Source of the DNA: Chitinophaga sedimenti
GTDB lineage: Bacteria; Bacteroidota; Bacteroidia; Chitinophagales; Chitinophagaceae
Length of the DNA: 64,000 nucleotides
Direction of reading: 5' to 3'
Assembly: GCF_023156195.1 (NCBI RefSeq)
Contig: NZ_JAKUKA010000001.1
Span: forward strand, 4,092,001 to 4,156,000
In this document: positions 8,876 through 19,507 of the stretch, piece by piece
How the letters are laid out: the number at the start of each line of letters is the position of its first letter
How positions within the stretch are numbered: position 1 is the stretch's first letter
Position numbers and translations under genes: made by a program
Notes under the pieces: generated by a model
Databases searched by the model: none
Told to the model about the DNA's origin: nothing
The model's input: the letters and a program-made list of their open reading frames with translations, nothing else

Positions 8876-9721
8876 TTACATGGCCGGGATAACCCTGTTA
8901 CCCGATTCGTCCATAAAATAATAAGTGTTGTCGGCCGTATTCAGCTGGTAGGTGTACTTCGTAGACGGATTACCTTTGCTGTAAAACTCCTTCTTCGTAG
9001 CACTTATCGTTTCGAGTACATAACCTTCATCCTTATGCGTATCTATCCACAGCTGCGCATCTCTCAGGAAGCCCGCGAACACGCGGCCGTACGTGAGCAC
9101 CAGCGGCGTTACCTGCCAATCCTGGTTAGTTTCCGGCAGCGAAGTAGCCTTCGTGCTGATGTAAAACAGTTCGTGGCGTACACGGGAATAAGAACCGAGC
9201 ATGCTGCCCCAAACATCCCACCAGATGGGTTTCACCAGCTGGTTAGAGAATATCACTTTCGCCGTATCCCAACCTTTCTGATTGGCGCCGAAGTCTGCAG
9301 ACTCCACCAACTTCAGTTTCAAACGTACCGCACCTGTTTTCAAAGCAGGATCAGTATTTAAAAGAATGATAGGCACTTTCTGCTTGCCGGAATCCGCCGG
9401 CAGGATATATTCTGCTTTCAGTGCTTCATAGTGTTTACCGGCAACGGCGGTGGTAGCCGAATCGATTACGCCCAGTTTAAACACGCGGTTTACCGACTGG
9501 CGGATGCCGGATATACGCACCGGCAGCCATACCGTATCCGAGGCTTTATCCGGGAACAGTGCGAACGAAAACGTAACGCTGTCCGTGCGCACATTGGTTA
9601 CCGGGTTTACAAAATCAAAATAAATATTATCGGGCGAGGTATAAACCTGCTCCTGGTCGGACTTCTTACAGGAGAAGCAACATACGCTGCATATCAAAAC
9701 CAGTGTTAAAAGATGTTTCAT
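8876..9721 (-). CDS. DUF4843 domain lipoprotein
   Basis: A 281-residue lipoprotein (MKHLLTLVLICSVCCFSCKK signal and lipobox). It has the DUF4843 pattern: an N-terminal beta-sandwich (YFDFVNPVTNVRTDSVTFSF, then VAGKHYEAL) and a helical C-terminal part. DUF4843 proteins are encoded next to SusD genes in Bacteroidota; no enzymatic role is known to me. It starts 14 bases after the SusD stop and is followed by the PKD-like gene. It is intact. Confidence 0.8.
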   Translation of the reverse strand: MKHLLTLVLICSVCCFSCKKSDQEQVYTSPDNIYFDFVNPVTNVRTDSVTFSFALFPDKASDTVWLPVRISGIRQSVNRVFKLGVIDSATTAVAGKHYEALKAEYILPADSGKQKVPIILLNTDPALKTGAVRLKLKLVESADFGANQKGWDTAKVIFSNQLVKPIWWDVWGSMLGSYSRVRHELFYISTKATSLPETNQDWQVTPLVLTYGRVFAGFLRDAQLWIDTHKDEGYVLETISATKKEFYSKGNPSTKYTYQLNTADNTYYFMDESGNRVIPAM

Positions 9722-9735
9722 CTTACTTAATATTT

Positions 9736-11206
9736 TTACCTGTTACCGTATGCAATTTCATCATCAGGGAAAGGAAGCACGAACTTGTCGCGACCCGCCG
9801 GAATTACCACACCGGATTGTCCGGGGAAGCTCATGTTCAGGCGTTTGTACATGTACCAGATCTGCCCCTCGCCAAAAAATTCCTTGCGCGCTTCTTTCAC
9901 GAGTTCGGCCATGAATACCGTTTTAGATGGATCATTCAGTTCCGTACCTATACCGCGGTTAAAGCGTACATCATTAAAGTACTTCAGGCTTTTGCCGCAT
10001 CCTTGTCGAATGTAGCTTCCGCAGCGATGTAATACATCTCGCTCAGGCGAATGCAGGGCACCATTAAAGGATGCAGATTATCGTCCTGTCTTTTATACTT
10101 ATCTACCTGCATAAAAGAACCGGCGGAACCCGCTGTTTCTGTAAACCATTGCTTGTAACGGTTATCGTCGCCACCTGCGCCACCTGTTTCGTACACGGTA
10201 CGGCTTTCAGCAGGAGAAATGTAGAGGCTCTGCCCTTCACCACGACGATAAATATCATTGAGCCTGTCTCTCAGGAAACCGGGACCGGCCAGGCCGAAAA
10301 TCAGTTCTTTATACAGGATCCTGTCGCGCAGCGTTTCATCAGCATTCACAAAATCCACCTTTTTGGTCCAGGGGAATTTCTGCGAATTGATTACTTCCTC
10401 CGCATATTTCAGCGCATTTTCCTTATCTCCCTTATACAGACTTACACGAGCCATCAGCGCGGTTACCGCGTAGTAATTCATGCGGTGGCGACGGTTCTGA
10501 ATAAACATATCGTTACCCTGTACCTCGGTAGAAGAATCGGTAGCGAACTCGTAGCCCACTTTGTATCCTTCGGCAAGAATCGGATCGTATTCGCGGAGTA
10601 AATTGCGGGCTTCCTGCAGGTCGAGCATTACAGAGTCTACCACCCCTTTCACGGTATTGATCTTAGACACCTTATTGCTGAACGCTGTTACATAGGGAAC
10701 ACCTTTTTCACCGGCGCCGGTTAAATAAGACGGCGCAAACAAACGGAGCGCGTCGAAGTGACAGTAAGCGCGCATGGCGAGTGCTTCACCTTTTACCAGT
10801 GCGTGTGTGCGCGGCGTTAGCAGCGTTACCTTTTATCAACATAAGAAAGTACAATATTGGCGTTGGCAATTACATTGTAAAGCCCCTCCCATATATCGTC
10901 GCGGCGATCCATGAAAGTGCTGTTCTTAAAGTTGAACAACATGGTTTCACGGTAATTCCAGCCGTTTTGGTAGCCGATGGAGTAGTTCTGCGACAATACT
11001 TCCGGGATACCGGCAATCATTTCGCGACCATACAGATTTTCGATTACTGCGCGGCTGTATAAACCGTTGATCGCATCTTTGAAACCATCTTCCTTGCTGA
11101 ACAGTACTTCCTGCTCCACTTCGGACTCCGGCCGCACATCCAGCCATTTCTTACAGGACGTAAGCGCAACGGCTGCTGTTATTATGAGAATATAATATCT
11201 TTTCAT
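9736..11206 (-). CDS. RagB/SusD family outer-membrane lipoprotein (two frameshifts)
   Basis: About 490 residues. The signal (ITAAVALTSCKKWLDVRPE) ends in a lipobox, and the family helical repeats follow (EVLFSKEDGFKDAINGLYSR, MRAYCHFDALRLFAP). It forms the lid over the SusC pore and captures the ligand. Three open stretches join when one base is restored near 10818 and one A in a run near 9985. The C-terminus then reads EARKEFFGEGQIWYMYKRLN and FVLPFPDDEIAYGNR, the canonical SusD end, placing the stop at 9736. The gene starts 11 bases after the SusC stop. Confidence 0.9.
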
Positions 11207-11217
11207 CTTAAATCTTT

Positions 11218-14200
11218 TTAGAACCTGGTTGAAAGTGCGAACGTAAAGTTCCTTGCAAACGGATAATCGATACCTCTTTCTGCTTTGATGCTGGACCAGT
11301 AAGCCAGGTCGTTCATCGTAATGGAGCAGCGCAGACTTTTTACTTTCAGCCTGGAGTAGAAGCTCTGTGGCGCATCATAAGATAAATAAACCGACTTCAG
11401 CTCCACACGATTTTCGTCCTGGATAAAGCGGGAAGTGGTGCGGGTTTCGTCCCTGTTCGCGATGTCTTTATAGAACGTTACGTCGCCGGGTTTCTTCCAG
11501 CGCTGGCTCATCGCCCTTGAATCTACGTTGAACCATGGGTTCGCATTCTCTACGCGGTCGAGCAGCGTCTGGTTGTAGTAGTCACCACCAAACTTGGTGT
11601 AAAAACTCACTTCCAGCATAAAGTTGCCCCATACCACATTACCGCCGAAGTAACCGTCCATGAACGGTGTTGAGTTGCCTACCGCTACGGTGTTACGTAC
11701 ATCATATTCATAGGTGCGTTTGCCATCGAGCGTCAGGAATACTTCACGGCCGTTCTCCGGGTCGATGCCCAAAGACCTTACTGCATAATAAGTGTAAACA
11801 GATTCACCTTCCTTATAACGCAGCAGTGGCACAGAGCGCAGCTCATCCTTCTCATTCTGTTGCTTATCTACTTCGTCGTTATAGGCTTTTAACGCGTCGG
11901 AGATTTTGGTGATCTCGTTGCGGTTGTGGGTAAAGCTACCGTTCAGGTTTACAGAAAAGTTACGCTTGCGGATCACATTGGCGCGCAGGTTTACTTCCCA
12001 ACCCTCGTTCACCATTTCACCCATATTTTCCTTATAAGAATTGAAACCGGTGGATGGCGGCGTGTTTACGTCGGCCAGCAGGTCTTTGGTATGCTTATAA
12101 TAATAACGGGGAGAAAAATAAACGCGGTCCTTGAACAGGCCGATCTCTGCACCGAGGTCGTAGTTATTGGTACGCTGCCATTTGAGCGAAGAGTTACCAT
12201 AAGCAGTAAACACAGCGCCCACGCCGGTAGAATACCAGTCACCCGTATAATAACTGTAAGTAGTGTTGGATAAATAAGCAGGGAAGTTTACGTCGCCCGT
12301 TAAACCCGTAGTGGCACGCAATTTCAACTGGCTTACGAACGTATTGCGCAGGAATTCTTCGTTGTGCAGGTTCCAGCCCAGACCGTAAGACCAGAAAGTA
12401 GCCATCCTTGACTCAGAACCGAATTTGGAAGAACCGTCCGTACGCAGGGTTGCATCCATCAGGAAGCGGTTCTGGTAAGAGTAGTTCAGCGTACCGAACC
12501 AGCCAGCCAGTCTTTCTTCCGTTTTATCGCCCCCTGGCGCCTTATCTGCATACTTACGCGCGAAATTGATGCCGGTGAAACGATCGTTCGTAAAGCCGAT
12601 CGCCTCGATAGATTTGCGGTCGCTCTTACGCATCTGCATACTGCTACCGAGCGCCACGTTGAAATTACTTTTACCCAACGTTTTGTTGTAGTTCAGCGTC
12701 AGGTTACCGTCCATCTGCGTTTCGTTCATCGCGTCGAAATTATACTGACCACGATCTTTCAGATCATTGCCGGTTTTATCATAAAACGCGTTGCTCAGTG
12801 GAGAAGCAAACTTGTTGGCTTCTGTGGTTCTCTTCGTTAAGCTGATATTACCCAGCACTTTTAAAGCAGGGGAGATATTATACTCTGCCGAAAAGTTATC
12901 GATAAACTCGAGATATTCGATCTTATTGAAATTACCAATCTGGCCTTCCCACATAGGGTTCAGGGTGGTCGCCTTTTTAGCAGCGTTCCCGTTGCTGGCA
13001 TCGCGGTAGTTCCGGTGTCTGCTTCACGGATCAGGCGGCCCATGGAATCTTTCAGCGGATAGTACGGGTTCATGTTCACAAAAGTGGAGAAGGAGCCGTA
13101 CGGTGATTCCGTTCCTTTTACCTGTGAGATATTAAAGTTGTTGCGGAACATGATCCTGTTATTATCCAGGTTGTACGACAACTGCGTGCCCAGGCTGTAA
13201 CGGTCACGGCCAGAGCCTTTCATCACGCCTTTGTTCGTCTGGTAACGGGCATCCACACCGTAACGGATGGCTTTTGAACCGCCCTGTACAGAGATGGAAT
13301 GTTTGTGACCGAGATCATTGGAAATGGGTTGGGCCAGCCAGTAAGTGTTTACGCCGGACAGGATGTTTTTGTATTTGCTGTAATAGATCTCCTGTAACTT
13401 ATCTGCATCGTCCACACCATTTTCGGTATAGAGTCCGGCCAGTTTCTCATACTCCAGTTTATCTTTTCCTTTCAGCACGCTGTAGGCAGAGAGATCCGGC
13501 GTATTCAGGTTCATCTCATAGTTATAGAATACCTGCAGCTGTCCTTCCGGTGGTGCTTTGGTGATGAACACCAGTACACCGTTGGAACCGCGGGAACCGT
13601 AAACTGCTGTAGCCGCCGCATCTTTCAACAGGGTCACCGAGGCAATACGGTTAATGTCCAGGTCCCAGATGGTTTGCAGACCAACCTGGTAACCATCGAG
13701 CATAAACATCGGCATGTTGGTTACTGTCGCCATCTGGTTGCGGCTCAGGGTTACATTGTTCCCTGCGGGCAACGCGGTAGAACCACGCATGTTGATGTTG
13801 GGCAGCTGGTTGGGGTTAGAACCTGCCAGGTTATTCTCCACCAGTTTGAACGAAGGATCAAACGACTGGATACTCTGGAGGATGTTCTGACTATTAAACC
13901 GTTTTAGCTCATCGCCCGTAATAGTGAGGGCCGAGCCTGTATAATTATTTTTATCGATCTTCTGGTAACCGGTGATCACCACGTCTTTCATGGACTGGAT
14001 ATCATTTTCCAGCTTCACGTTGAGGGCGATGTTGCGGGTAAGCGTATACTCGAATGGCTTGTAGCCGATCATGCGGAACACGACTACAGCATTTTCGCGC
14101 ACGTTGGTCAGTATGTATTTACCTTCATTATTGGTAGTCATACCGGTGCTGGTGCCCTTTATAAACACAGATGCGCCGGGGATAGGAGCGCCCGCGGCAT

Positions 14201-14783
14201 CGGTAACCGTACCTGAAATGGTGTATACCTTCACCTGTTGCAGCAGGTGGTCGGGAACGGGCGGAAAGCTGATGGCTGTCTGCGGAGCGCCTACGGGGCG
14301 TAAATCACCGCTGCGCGCCGGTACAGGTTGTACGGGAGCGACAGGTTGCAGCTTTTCTCTTTTGTAAATGATGTAATGGTCGGAAGCCGCTTCTTCAGCT
14401 TCGAGGCCCAGTGGCTCGAGGAACTTGTTCAGGTAGTCGATCAATTTTACAGAAGCAGCTTTGGCGGCAGGTGTTTCTGCACTAATGCCGTTAACAGTGT
14501 TGCCCGTGTAGTTGATCTTCACTTTGTACTTGTGCTCCATGTCGGCCAGTACAGCTTTCAGCGGAGGGCCCTGCTTAAAGTTCATGGCAATATCATTTTG
14601 CCTGAAAGTAGCGGCCAGCGTGAAATTGTGGCGGACATTGGCCGCAGCCTGCGCCGTGGTAAACGTTCCCAGCTGCATGAGCAGGGCAAGGGCGACCCCT
14701 CCTTTGACGCAACCGGCGTTGAATTCTGCCATAGCTTTAGATTTAGGTTGGTGGTTGTTTTTACAGTTGTTACGATAAGTCAT
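11218..14783 (-). CDS. SusC/RagA family TonB-linked outer-membrane protein with STN domain (one frameshift)
   Basis: About 1188 residues. After a signal region, residues about 60-140 are a secretin/TonB short N-terminal (STN) domain. Then come a CarboxypepD-regulatory-like domain (YTISGTVTDAAGAPIPGASV), a TonB-dependent plug (ITGYQKIDKNNYTGSA, AAATAVYGSRGSNGVLVF) and the beta-barrel ending NFTFALSTRF. The STN domain means signalling to the FecR anti-sigma upstream is likely. One base is missing near 12990, where the two open parts meet (ASNGNAAKKATTLNPMWEG). It imports an unknown nutrient together with the SusD below. Confidence 0.92.
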
Positions 14784-14916
14784 CTTTGCATTTAACTTAA
14801 GATTCCCTGAACTTTTTACTACATACTTAGAGGCAAGGCATAGCCTGTCCGCTCTTTACGCGGAAACTCTAAAAAAGGCTATATCGATGTTAATACTTGG
14901 TTCTTACGCTGATGTT

Positions 14917-15966
14917 CTATTGCTGGCTAATCTCGTACACGCCATCTCCTGTTTTACTGATCTTGATCTCGAATGACCTGGATAATGTTTTAAAGAACAC
15001 ATCAATATTGTCCATCGGGATGCTACCCGTAAATGTTTGCCCGTTAAGGGCTGTGTCCTGGAGGCTAATAACGACGCCCATATTGTCGTGCAGTGATTTG
15101 ATGACGTCCGCGACCGGTGTGTCATGAAAGGTCAGCACATTGGTGCGCCAGGATGAGTATTCTTCCGGGTTTACGCGTTTTGCGGCCAGTTCGGCTGTGG
15201 CAGCGGAATACACGATCATATCGCCCGGTTTCATGGTAATAGGTTGATGTTGATGCGAAGCAGGCACCTTATCGCCATTCAGCTTCAGCTTTACCACACC
15301 ATTATTTAAGACCACCTGGGTTTTTACCCGGCGGGTATTCACATTAAACTCTGTACCCACCACCTGTATGTCTACATCATTTGTGTGCACGACAAACTGC
15401 TGGTTATTGCTTTTGTGCATTACGCTGAAAAAGGCTTCGCCGGTTACCCACACTTCGCGGGCAACATCGTTGCTCCATTCCTTTTCATAACTGATGGTGG
15501 AATTTACGTTCAGCCGCACTACCGAATTATCGGGCAGTACGATCGTTTTCATTTCTCCCATGGCAGTGGAAAAGGTTTCCTTTTTGCCGGGATACAGGAA
15601 AAATGTGGCGATCAGTATGCCAACGAAAGCAGCGGCGTAGGCCACCCAGCGGTAATTACGCTTTGCGGGTTGCGGTGTACCGGGCATTTGCACTACCCGT
15701 GCACCCTGTGTTTCGCTGTTGCCGGTATCAATTGTATGTTGAATGCGGTTCCATACCTGGGCCTCGTCGCTGGCCGAAGCCTGCGTGCCGGTATTGGCCA
15801 TCAGCTCAGGATAGCCCGGGCCTCTAAAGCACGTTCCCGCACACCGATTTTTTTCCTCCATCCACGTTTCCCAAAACGTGGCGGCGGCTTCATCCTGCTC
15901 CAACACCCACATACGAAAAGACGGGTGCTCCAAAAATTCTTCGATGGTATAGTCCCTGAACGTCAT
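14917..15966 (-). CDS. FecR-family anti-sigma factor
   Basis: A 349-residue protein with a cytoplasmic N-terminus of about 110 residues that should bind the sigma factor, one membrane helix (YAAAFVGILIATFFLYPG), a periplasmic FecR domain (MKTIVLPDNSVVRLNVNS, VVGTEFNVN) and a DUF4974-like C-terminus. It should receive a signal from the STN domain of the SusC protein and free the ECF sigma factor. Residues 40-54 read as nonsense for the family; one extra A in a run of seven near 15855 and one missing base near 15807 would give KIGVRERALEARAILS. This is a hidden pair of compensating indels. Confidence 0.9.
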   Translation of the reverse strand: MTFRDYTIEEFLEHPSFRMWVLEQDEAAATFWETWMEEKNRCAGTCFRGPGYPELMANTGTQASASDEAQVWNRIQHTIDTGNSETQGARVVQMPGTPQPAKRNYRWVAYAAAFVGILIATFFLYPGKKETFSTAMGEMKTIVLPDNSVVRLNVNSTISYEKEWSNDVAREVWVTGEAFFSVMHKSNNQQFVVHTNDVDIQVVGTEFNVNTRRVKTQVVLNNGVVKLKLNGDKVPASHQHQPITMKPGDMIVYSAATAELAAKRVNPEEYSSWRTNVLTFHDTPVADVIKSLHDNMGVVISLQDTALNGQTFTGSIPMDNIDVFFKTLSRSFEIKISKTGDGVYEISQQ

Positions 15967-16057
15967 TATTGATACTTATCTATACAAAGAGAGAAATGGT
16001 TGATTTCTTAGCGTGTTTTCTTAAATATTTTTGAACTTCTAATCAACTTAAAATGAG

Positions 16058-16711
16058 TTAGTTAGAAAGCAGTATAATCGCCAGTAGCAATAACTGGTCG
16101 CTGTTTTTCTTTAAAAAGTTAAGTGCTTTGGAAAGTAATACGTAGGTAGAATTAACGCTGAGCGACATGATCGCGGCTGTTTCCTTGGTGTCGAAGCCTT
16201 CGTAGTAACGCAGGTAAAGAATTTCCTGCTGGCGGCGCGGCAGCTTGGTCATTACAGCGGCCAGTTTGCGGCGGCGCTCCTGGTCGGCCTGGCGACCGAT
16301 CATCACTTCTTCGTGCGAACCGGTGAACTGAATACCCGCAGCGTCGCCATCGAACAGCTGCTGTAGTAAACCTTTCCGGGCCAGGCTCGAAATCCTGCGT
16401 TTCAGGCTGGCCATCAAGTAATACTTAATATTATCAGTAACAGATAAACGCGCCCTTCCCAGCCAGATGCTCACGAACAAATCGTGAATGCAATCCTTCA
16501 CCAGGCTTTCGTCCGGGTTAAACCGGGCGCCATAATTAAAAAGGGAATGGAAATAGCGGCTGTATATGAAAGCAAGGGCATCCTTGTCACCTTCAATTAC
16601 TTTGGTCCAAAGCTCTTTATCATTCAGGCTGCCGTACAATTCGTCCGGGTTTAAAATTTGGTCGTTTTTGTTTGCGGTATTATAATTCAAGCCCTCTAAA
16701 GATAGGAACAC
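16058..16711 (-). CDS. ECF-type RNA polymerase sigma factor
   Basis: A 217-residue sigma-70 family factor. Region 2 is seen near residues 45-105 (ALAFIYSRYFHSLFNYGARF, DCIHDLFVSIWLGR) and region 4 near 150-205 (LPRRQQEILYLRYYEGFDTK, then a helix-turn-helix). The C-terminus is hydrophobic (LLLLAIILLSN). It lies 91 bases upstream of the FecR gene in the same direction, so it should direct the FecR-controlled expression of the SusC/SusD operon. Confidence 0.92.
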   Translation of the reverse strand: MFLSLEGLNYNTANKNDQILNPDELYGSLNDKELWTKVIEGDKDALAFIYSRYFHSLFNYGARFNPDESLVKDCIHDLFVSIWLGRARLSVTDNIKYYLMASLKRRISSLARKGLLQQLFDGDAAGIQFTGSHEEVMIGRQADQERRRKLAAVMTKLPRRQQEILYLRYYEGFDTKETAAIMSLSVNSTYVLLSKALNFLKKNSDQLLLLAIILLSN

Positions 16712-16802
16712 CTTGATTAGTATCCAACTAATCTGATAGACAAAAGCCGGGAATACTTCTCACATTCACGCCATTCAACATATGATTTGTACCTTTATCC
16801 TG

Positions 16803-17680
16803 ATGAAACTCACGATCAGCGGCTATTCTACCGCACTTTTCGCCACCTGGTACTTTATTGACGAACTGGGAATTTTACTGGATGCCGGCGACGGCCTCAC
16901 CTCCTCGCTGCTGCAAAAAGCCGGAAAGTAACGCATGCTTTCATTTCTCATGCCGACCGCGATCATTTAACCGGACTGGTGCAATTCAACCAGCTGAACG
17001 CACGCGAAGGCTATCCCATTATCCACTACCCGGCCAGCAGCCTGTCGTTCCCTTTCATGGCCGACTTTACACAGCGCTTCGATCCACATACCGGCGGTAC
17101 GCGCTGGCGCGCCGTTACCCCGCGCGACGAAATAAAAGTGAAGGACGATATACTTGTACAACCGTTCCGCAACAGTCATGTCCCCGCGCCGGAAAACACA
17201 CGGAAGAGCCTCGGTTATAAGATATTTCAAACCAAACGTAAGCTGAAACCCGAACTGGCCGGCCTGTCCGGCGAGCAGATCCGTCAATATGCAATTGAAC
17301 ACGGTAAAGAAAGCACCAGCACGGAAGTGCGCACCAACCTGCTCACCTACTCCGGCGACACGCCGGTAGAAGATCCTGCCCGGTACGATGGCGCGAAAAT
17401 CCTTATCCATGAAGCCACCTTCCTCGGCGACGATGGCGACCTCCACACCAACAGTCACCGCAATAAACACAGTCGCCTCGAAGCCGTAATAGACATGGTA
17501 AGCGGCATTCATATAGAAAAACTGATGCTCGGACATTTCTCGTCGCGATACTCCGCCGAAGAAATTGACCGTGACATACAATATTTGTGCAACAAGTACG
17601 CCATCAACATACCTGTATATCGCATTTTACCTGGCCAAACGGCGTTCGATATTTTGAACGGCCAGCCGGTAAACAGGTAA
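16803..17680 (+). CDS. Metallo-beta-lactamase fold hydrolase, RNase Z-like (one frameshift)
   Basis: About 292 residues after correction. It has the MBL metal motif (ISHADRDHLTG) near residue 55 and late motifs resembling RNase Z: KILIHEATF and LGHFSSRY. Relatives are phosphodiesterases acting on RNA ends or cyclic phosphates; the substrate is not determined. The ATG at 16803 (MKLTISGYSTALFATW) is the start; one base is missing near 16929, and restoring it reads AGKVTHAFISHADRDH. A long hairpin overlaps the stop codon. Confidence 0.8.
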
Positions 17681-17700
17681 CACCTGCCGGGCTGGCCGTT
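17657..17700. repeat. Long hairpin across the MBL gene stop codon
   Basis: AACGGCCAGC (17657-17666) pairs with GCTGGCCGTT (17691-17700). The stem continues as CGG/CCG with one bulged base and an inner CAGGT/ACCTG pair. The stop TAA lies in the apical part. There is no T run, so it is either a weak terminator or an mRNA 3' structure. Confidence 0.6.
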
Positions 17701-17726
17701 GCCCGGTCAGCAAAACTATCGGCGTA

Positions 17727-18649
17727 ATGCACATTAAAACCTACGCTCCCAGAGCGTTTACCGAAAAATTCATGCCGTCGGCGGAACTGCAGCAGCAACT
17801 GAAAGGACTGCCCGGCCCCTTTTTTATCATCCGCCTGGAAGAGATGTATTACCGGCTGCAGCAAGCCGTGCCACCATCGCGCAGCCCGACGCACAGCTGC
17901 CTGTTTGTTACGTCCGGCTGTGCTAACATGCGCATCGGTGACCAGTCGTACAGCGCTGCTCCGCAACAGTTGCTGTTCGTGCCCGCGGGCGCTGTTTTTT
18001 CTTTTGATACAAATGACGAGGTAACAGGATATATCATCAACTTTTCCGAAACACTGTTTACCGGCAAACTCTTTAACCACACCGTGCTGCGCGAGTTCAG
18101 TTTCCTTCGCTTATGGGGCGAACTGCTGATTGAGCCGAACGCAACATCGGCCGCATTTATCCGCCAGCTGCTCGAACGTTTGCTGGAAGAGTTCAATACA
18201 CACGCCTTACAGCGCCCCGACCTCATCCAATCTTACTGCAGCGCGCTGTTGTGCGAAGTGCGGCATGCGGGCGAGCCGCCTGCAATACCGGCGCAAACAG
18301 GAGCGGCACAAATTACAGCGCGGTTCCGCGAGTTGCTGTTCAGCCATTTAAAAACCTGCCGATTAGCTTCTGACTATGCAGCACGGCTCCACGTATCGCC
18401 CAACCACCTGAATAAATCCGTAAAGGCGATGACGGGCAAATCGGTGAACCGGTGTATTCATGAAGCCATTGTATTACAGGCGAAGGCATTGCTGAGCCAG
18501 GGCAGTTTCCCGATCAGCGAGGTCGCCGCCGAGGTGGGATTGGAAGATCCATCTTACTTTGCCCGGCTGTTCCGGCAGTACGATGGACTTACCCCAGCGC
18601 CTTCCGCCGGATGATTGAAAAGTCCGGATCAACGCCGGGGATGTCCTAG
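17727..18649 (+). CDS. AraC-family transcriptional regulator (one frameshift near the end)
   Basis: About 307 residues. The first 170 form a cupin-like ligand or dimer domain; the C-terminal 100 residues hold two helix-turn-helix units (LHVSPNHLNKSVKAMTGKSV and ISEVAAEVGLEDPSYFARLF). One base is missing near 18594; restoring it replaces the odd end PAPSAG by LTPSAFRRMIEKS, the usual AraC ending, and moves the stop to 18649. It may control the two small membrane genes that follow by 32 bases, but no site was identified. Confidence 0.88.
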
Positions 18650-18681
18650 TTACAGCGCGGGTTCCGTTACAGCTTTGCAAG

Positions 18682-19134
18682 ATGTATCCATATTTACTAT
18701 TTGCACATTCGGGATTGCGGTGGATGGTGGTGATAAGCCTGGTGCTGGCGATCTTCGCCGGTATACGCGGATTGCTCGGCCATCGTGCTTTTACCCCGCG
18801 CATCAACACGTTGCGGCACATCACGGCCACCATTGCACACCTGCAATTGATGGTGGGCTTTACCCTTTACTTTAAGAGTCCCATCGTTGCCTATTTCCGC
18901 TCGCATACACACGACACCGCGTACGCCTTTTTCGGCTGGATACACATCCTGCTGATGACGATTGCCGTCGTACTGATCACCATAGGATCGTCGGCAGCCA
19001 AACGAGCACAGGACGATCGTCACAAATACCTGGTGATGACTGCGTGGTTCGCAATAGCGGCGGTAGTTATTTTCATTGCGGTGCCCTGGCCGTTTTCTCC
19101 GCTGGCGCAGCGTCCTTACCTCAGAATTATATAA
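18682..19134 (+). CDS. Hypothetical four-helix membrane protein
   Basis: A 150-residue protein with four hydrophobic helices (about residues 12-30, 45-65, 80-103, 118-140) and several conserved-looking histidines in or near helices (FAHSGLRW, ATIAHLQLMVG, FGWIHILLM). The pattern resembles small cytochrome b561-like membrane proteins, but I cannot assign it. It ends 2 bases before the DUF3817 gene, so the two are probably cotranscribed. Confidence 0.7.
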   Translation: MYPYLLFAHSGLRWMVVISLVLAIFAGIRGLLGHRAFTPRINTLRHITATIAHLQLMVGFTLYFKSPIVAYFRSHTHDTAYAFFGWIHILLMTIAVVLITIGSSAAKRAQDDRHKYLVMTAWFAIAAVVIFIAVPWPFSPLAQRPYLRII

Positions 19135-19136
19135 TC

Positions 19137-19442
19137 ATGTTACAACTGCTCAAAACAAAAATCGGAAGGCTGCGTATTATCAGCTTCCTCGAAGGTATTT
19201 CTTTGCTAGTGCTCGTGTTTATTGCGGTGCCCCTGAAATACGGATGGAATGATCCCACTTGGGTAAAGGCAATAGGGCCGGTACACGGCGCATTGTTTCT
19301 TTTATTTATCCTGAATACGATCAGTGTGGGTGTGGAGTATCGATGGAAGTTCCGCGATACTACATGGAAGGTTTTGCTGGCGTGTATTATTCCCTTTGGA
19401 ACTTTTTATGTGGATAGTAGAATATTGAGGAGATATCAATAG
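19137..19442 (+). CDS. DUF3817 family membrane protein
   Basis: A 101-residue protein starting at the ATG at 19137 (MLQLLKTKIGRLRIISFLEG). An upstream in-frame ATG lies inside the previous gene and is rejected. Three hydrophobic helices and the motifs FLEGISLLVLV, IGPVHGALFLLF and FGTFYVDSRIL fit the DUF3817 family, whose function is not known to me. It starts 2 bases after the preceding membrane protein. Confidence 0.8.
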   Translation: MLQLLKTKIGRLRIISFLEGISLLVLVFIAVPLKYGWNDPTWVKAIGPVHGALFLLFILNTISVGVEYRWKFRDTTWKVLLACIIPFGTFYVDSRILRRYQ

Positions 19443-19507
19443 CTGTTGAAGGAATGCTTATTGATAATATCTTCTTTAGAAAATACTAATAGCTGTTGCA
19501 GGAATGC
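19438..19507. repeat. Direct repeat of 20 bp after the DUF3817 gene
   Basis: AATAGCTGTTG(A/C)AGGAATGC occurs at 19438-19457 and 19488-19507, with a 50-bp period and one mismatch. The first copy includes the stop codon of DUF3817. It is probably a small local duplication. Confidence 0.7.
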
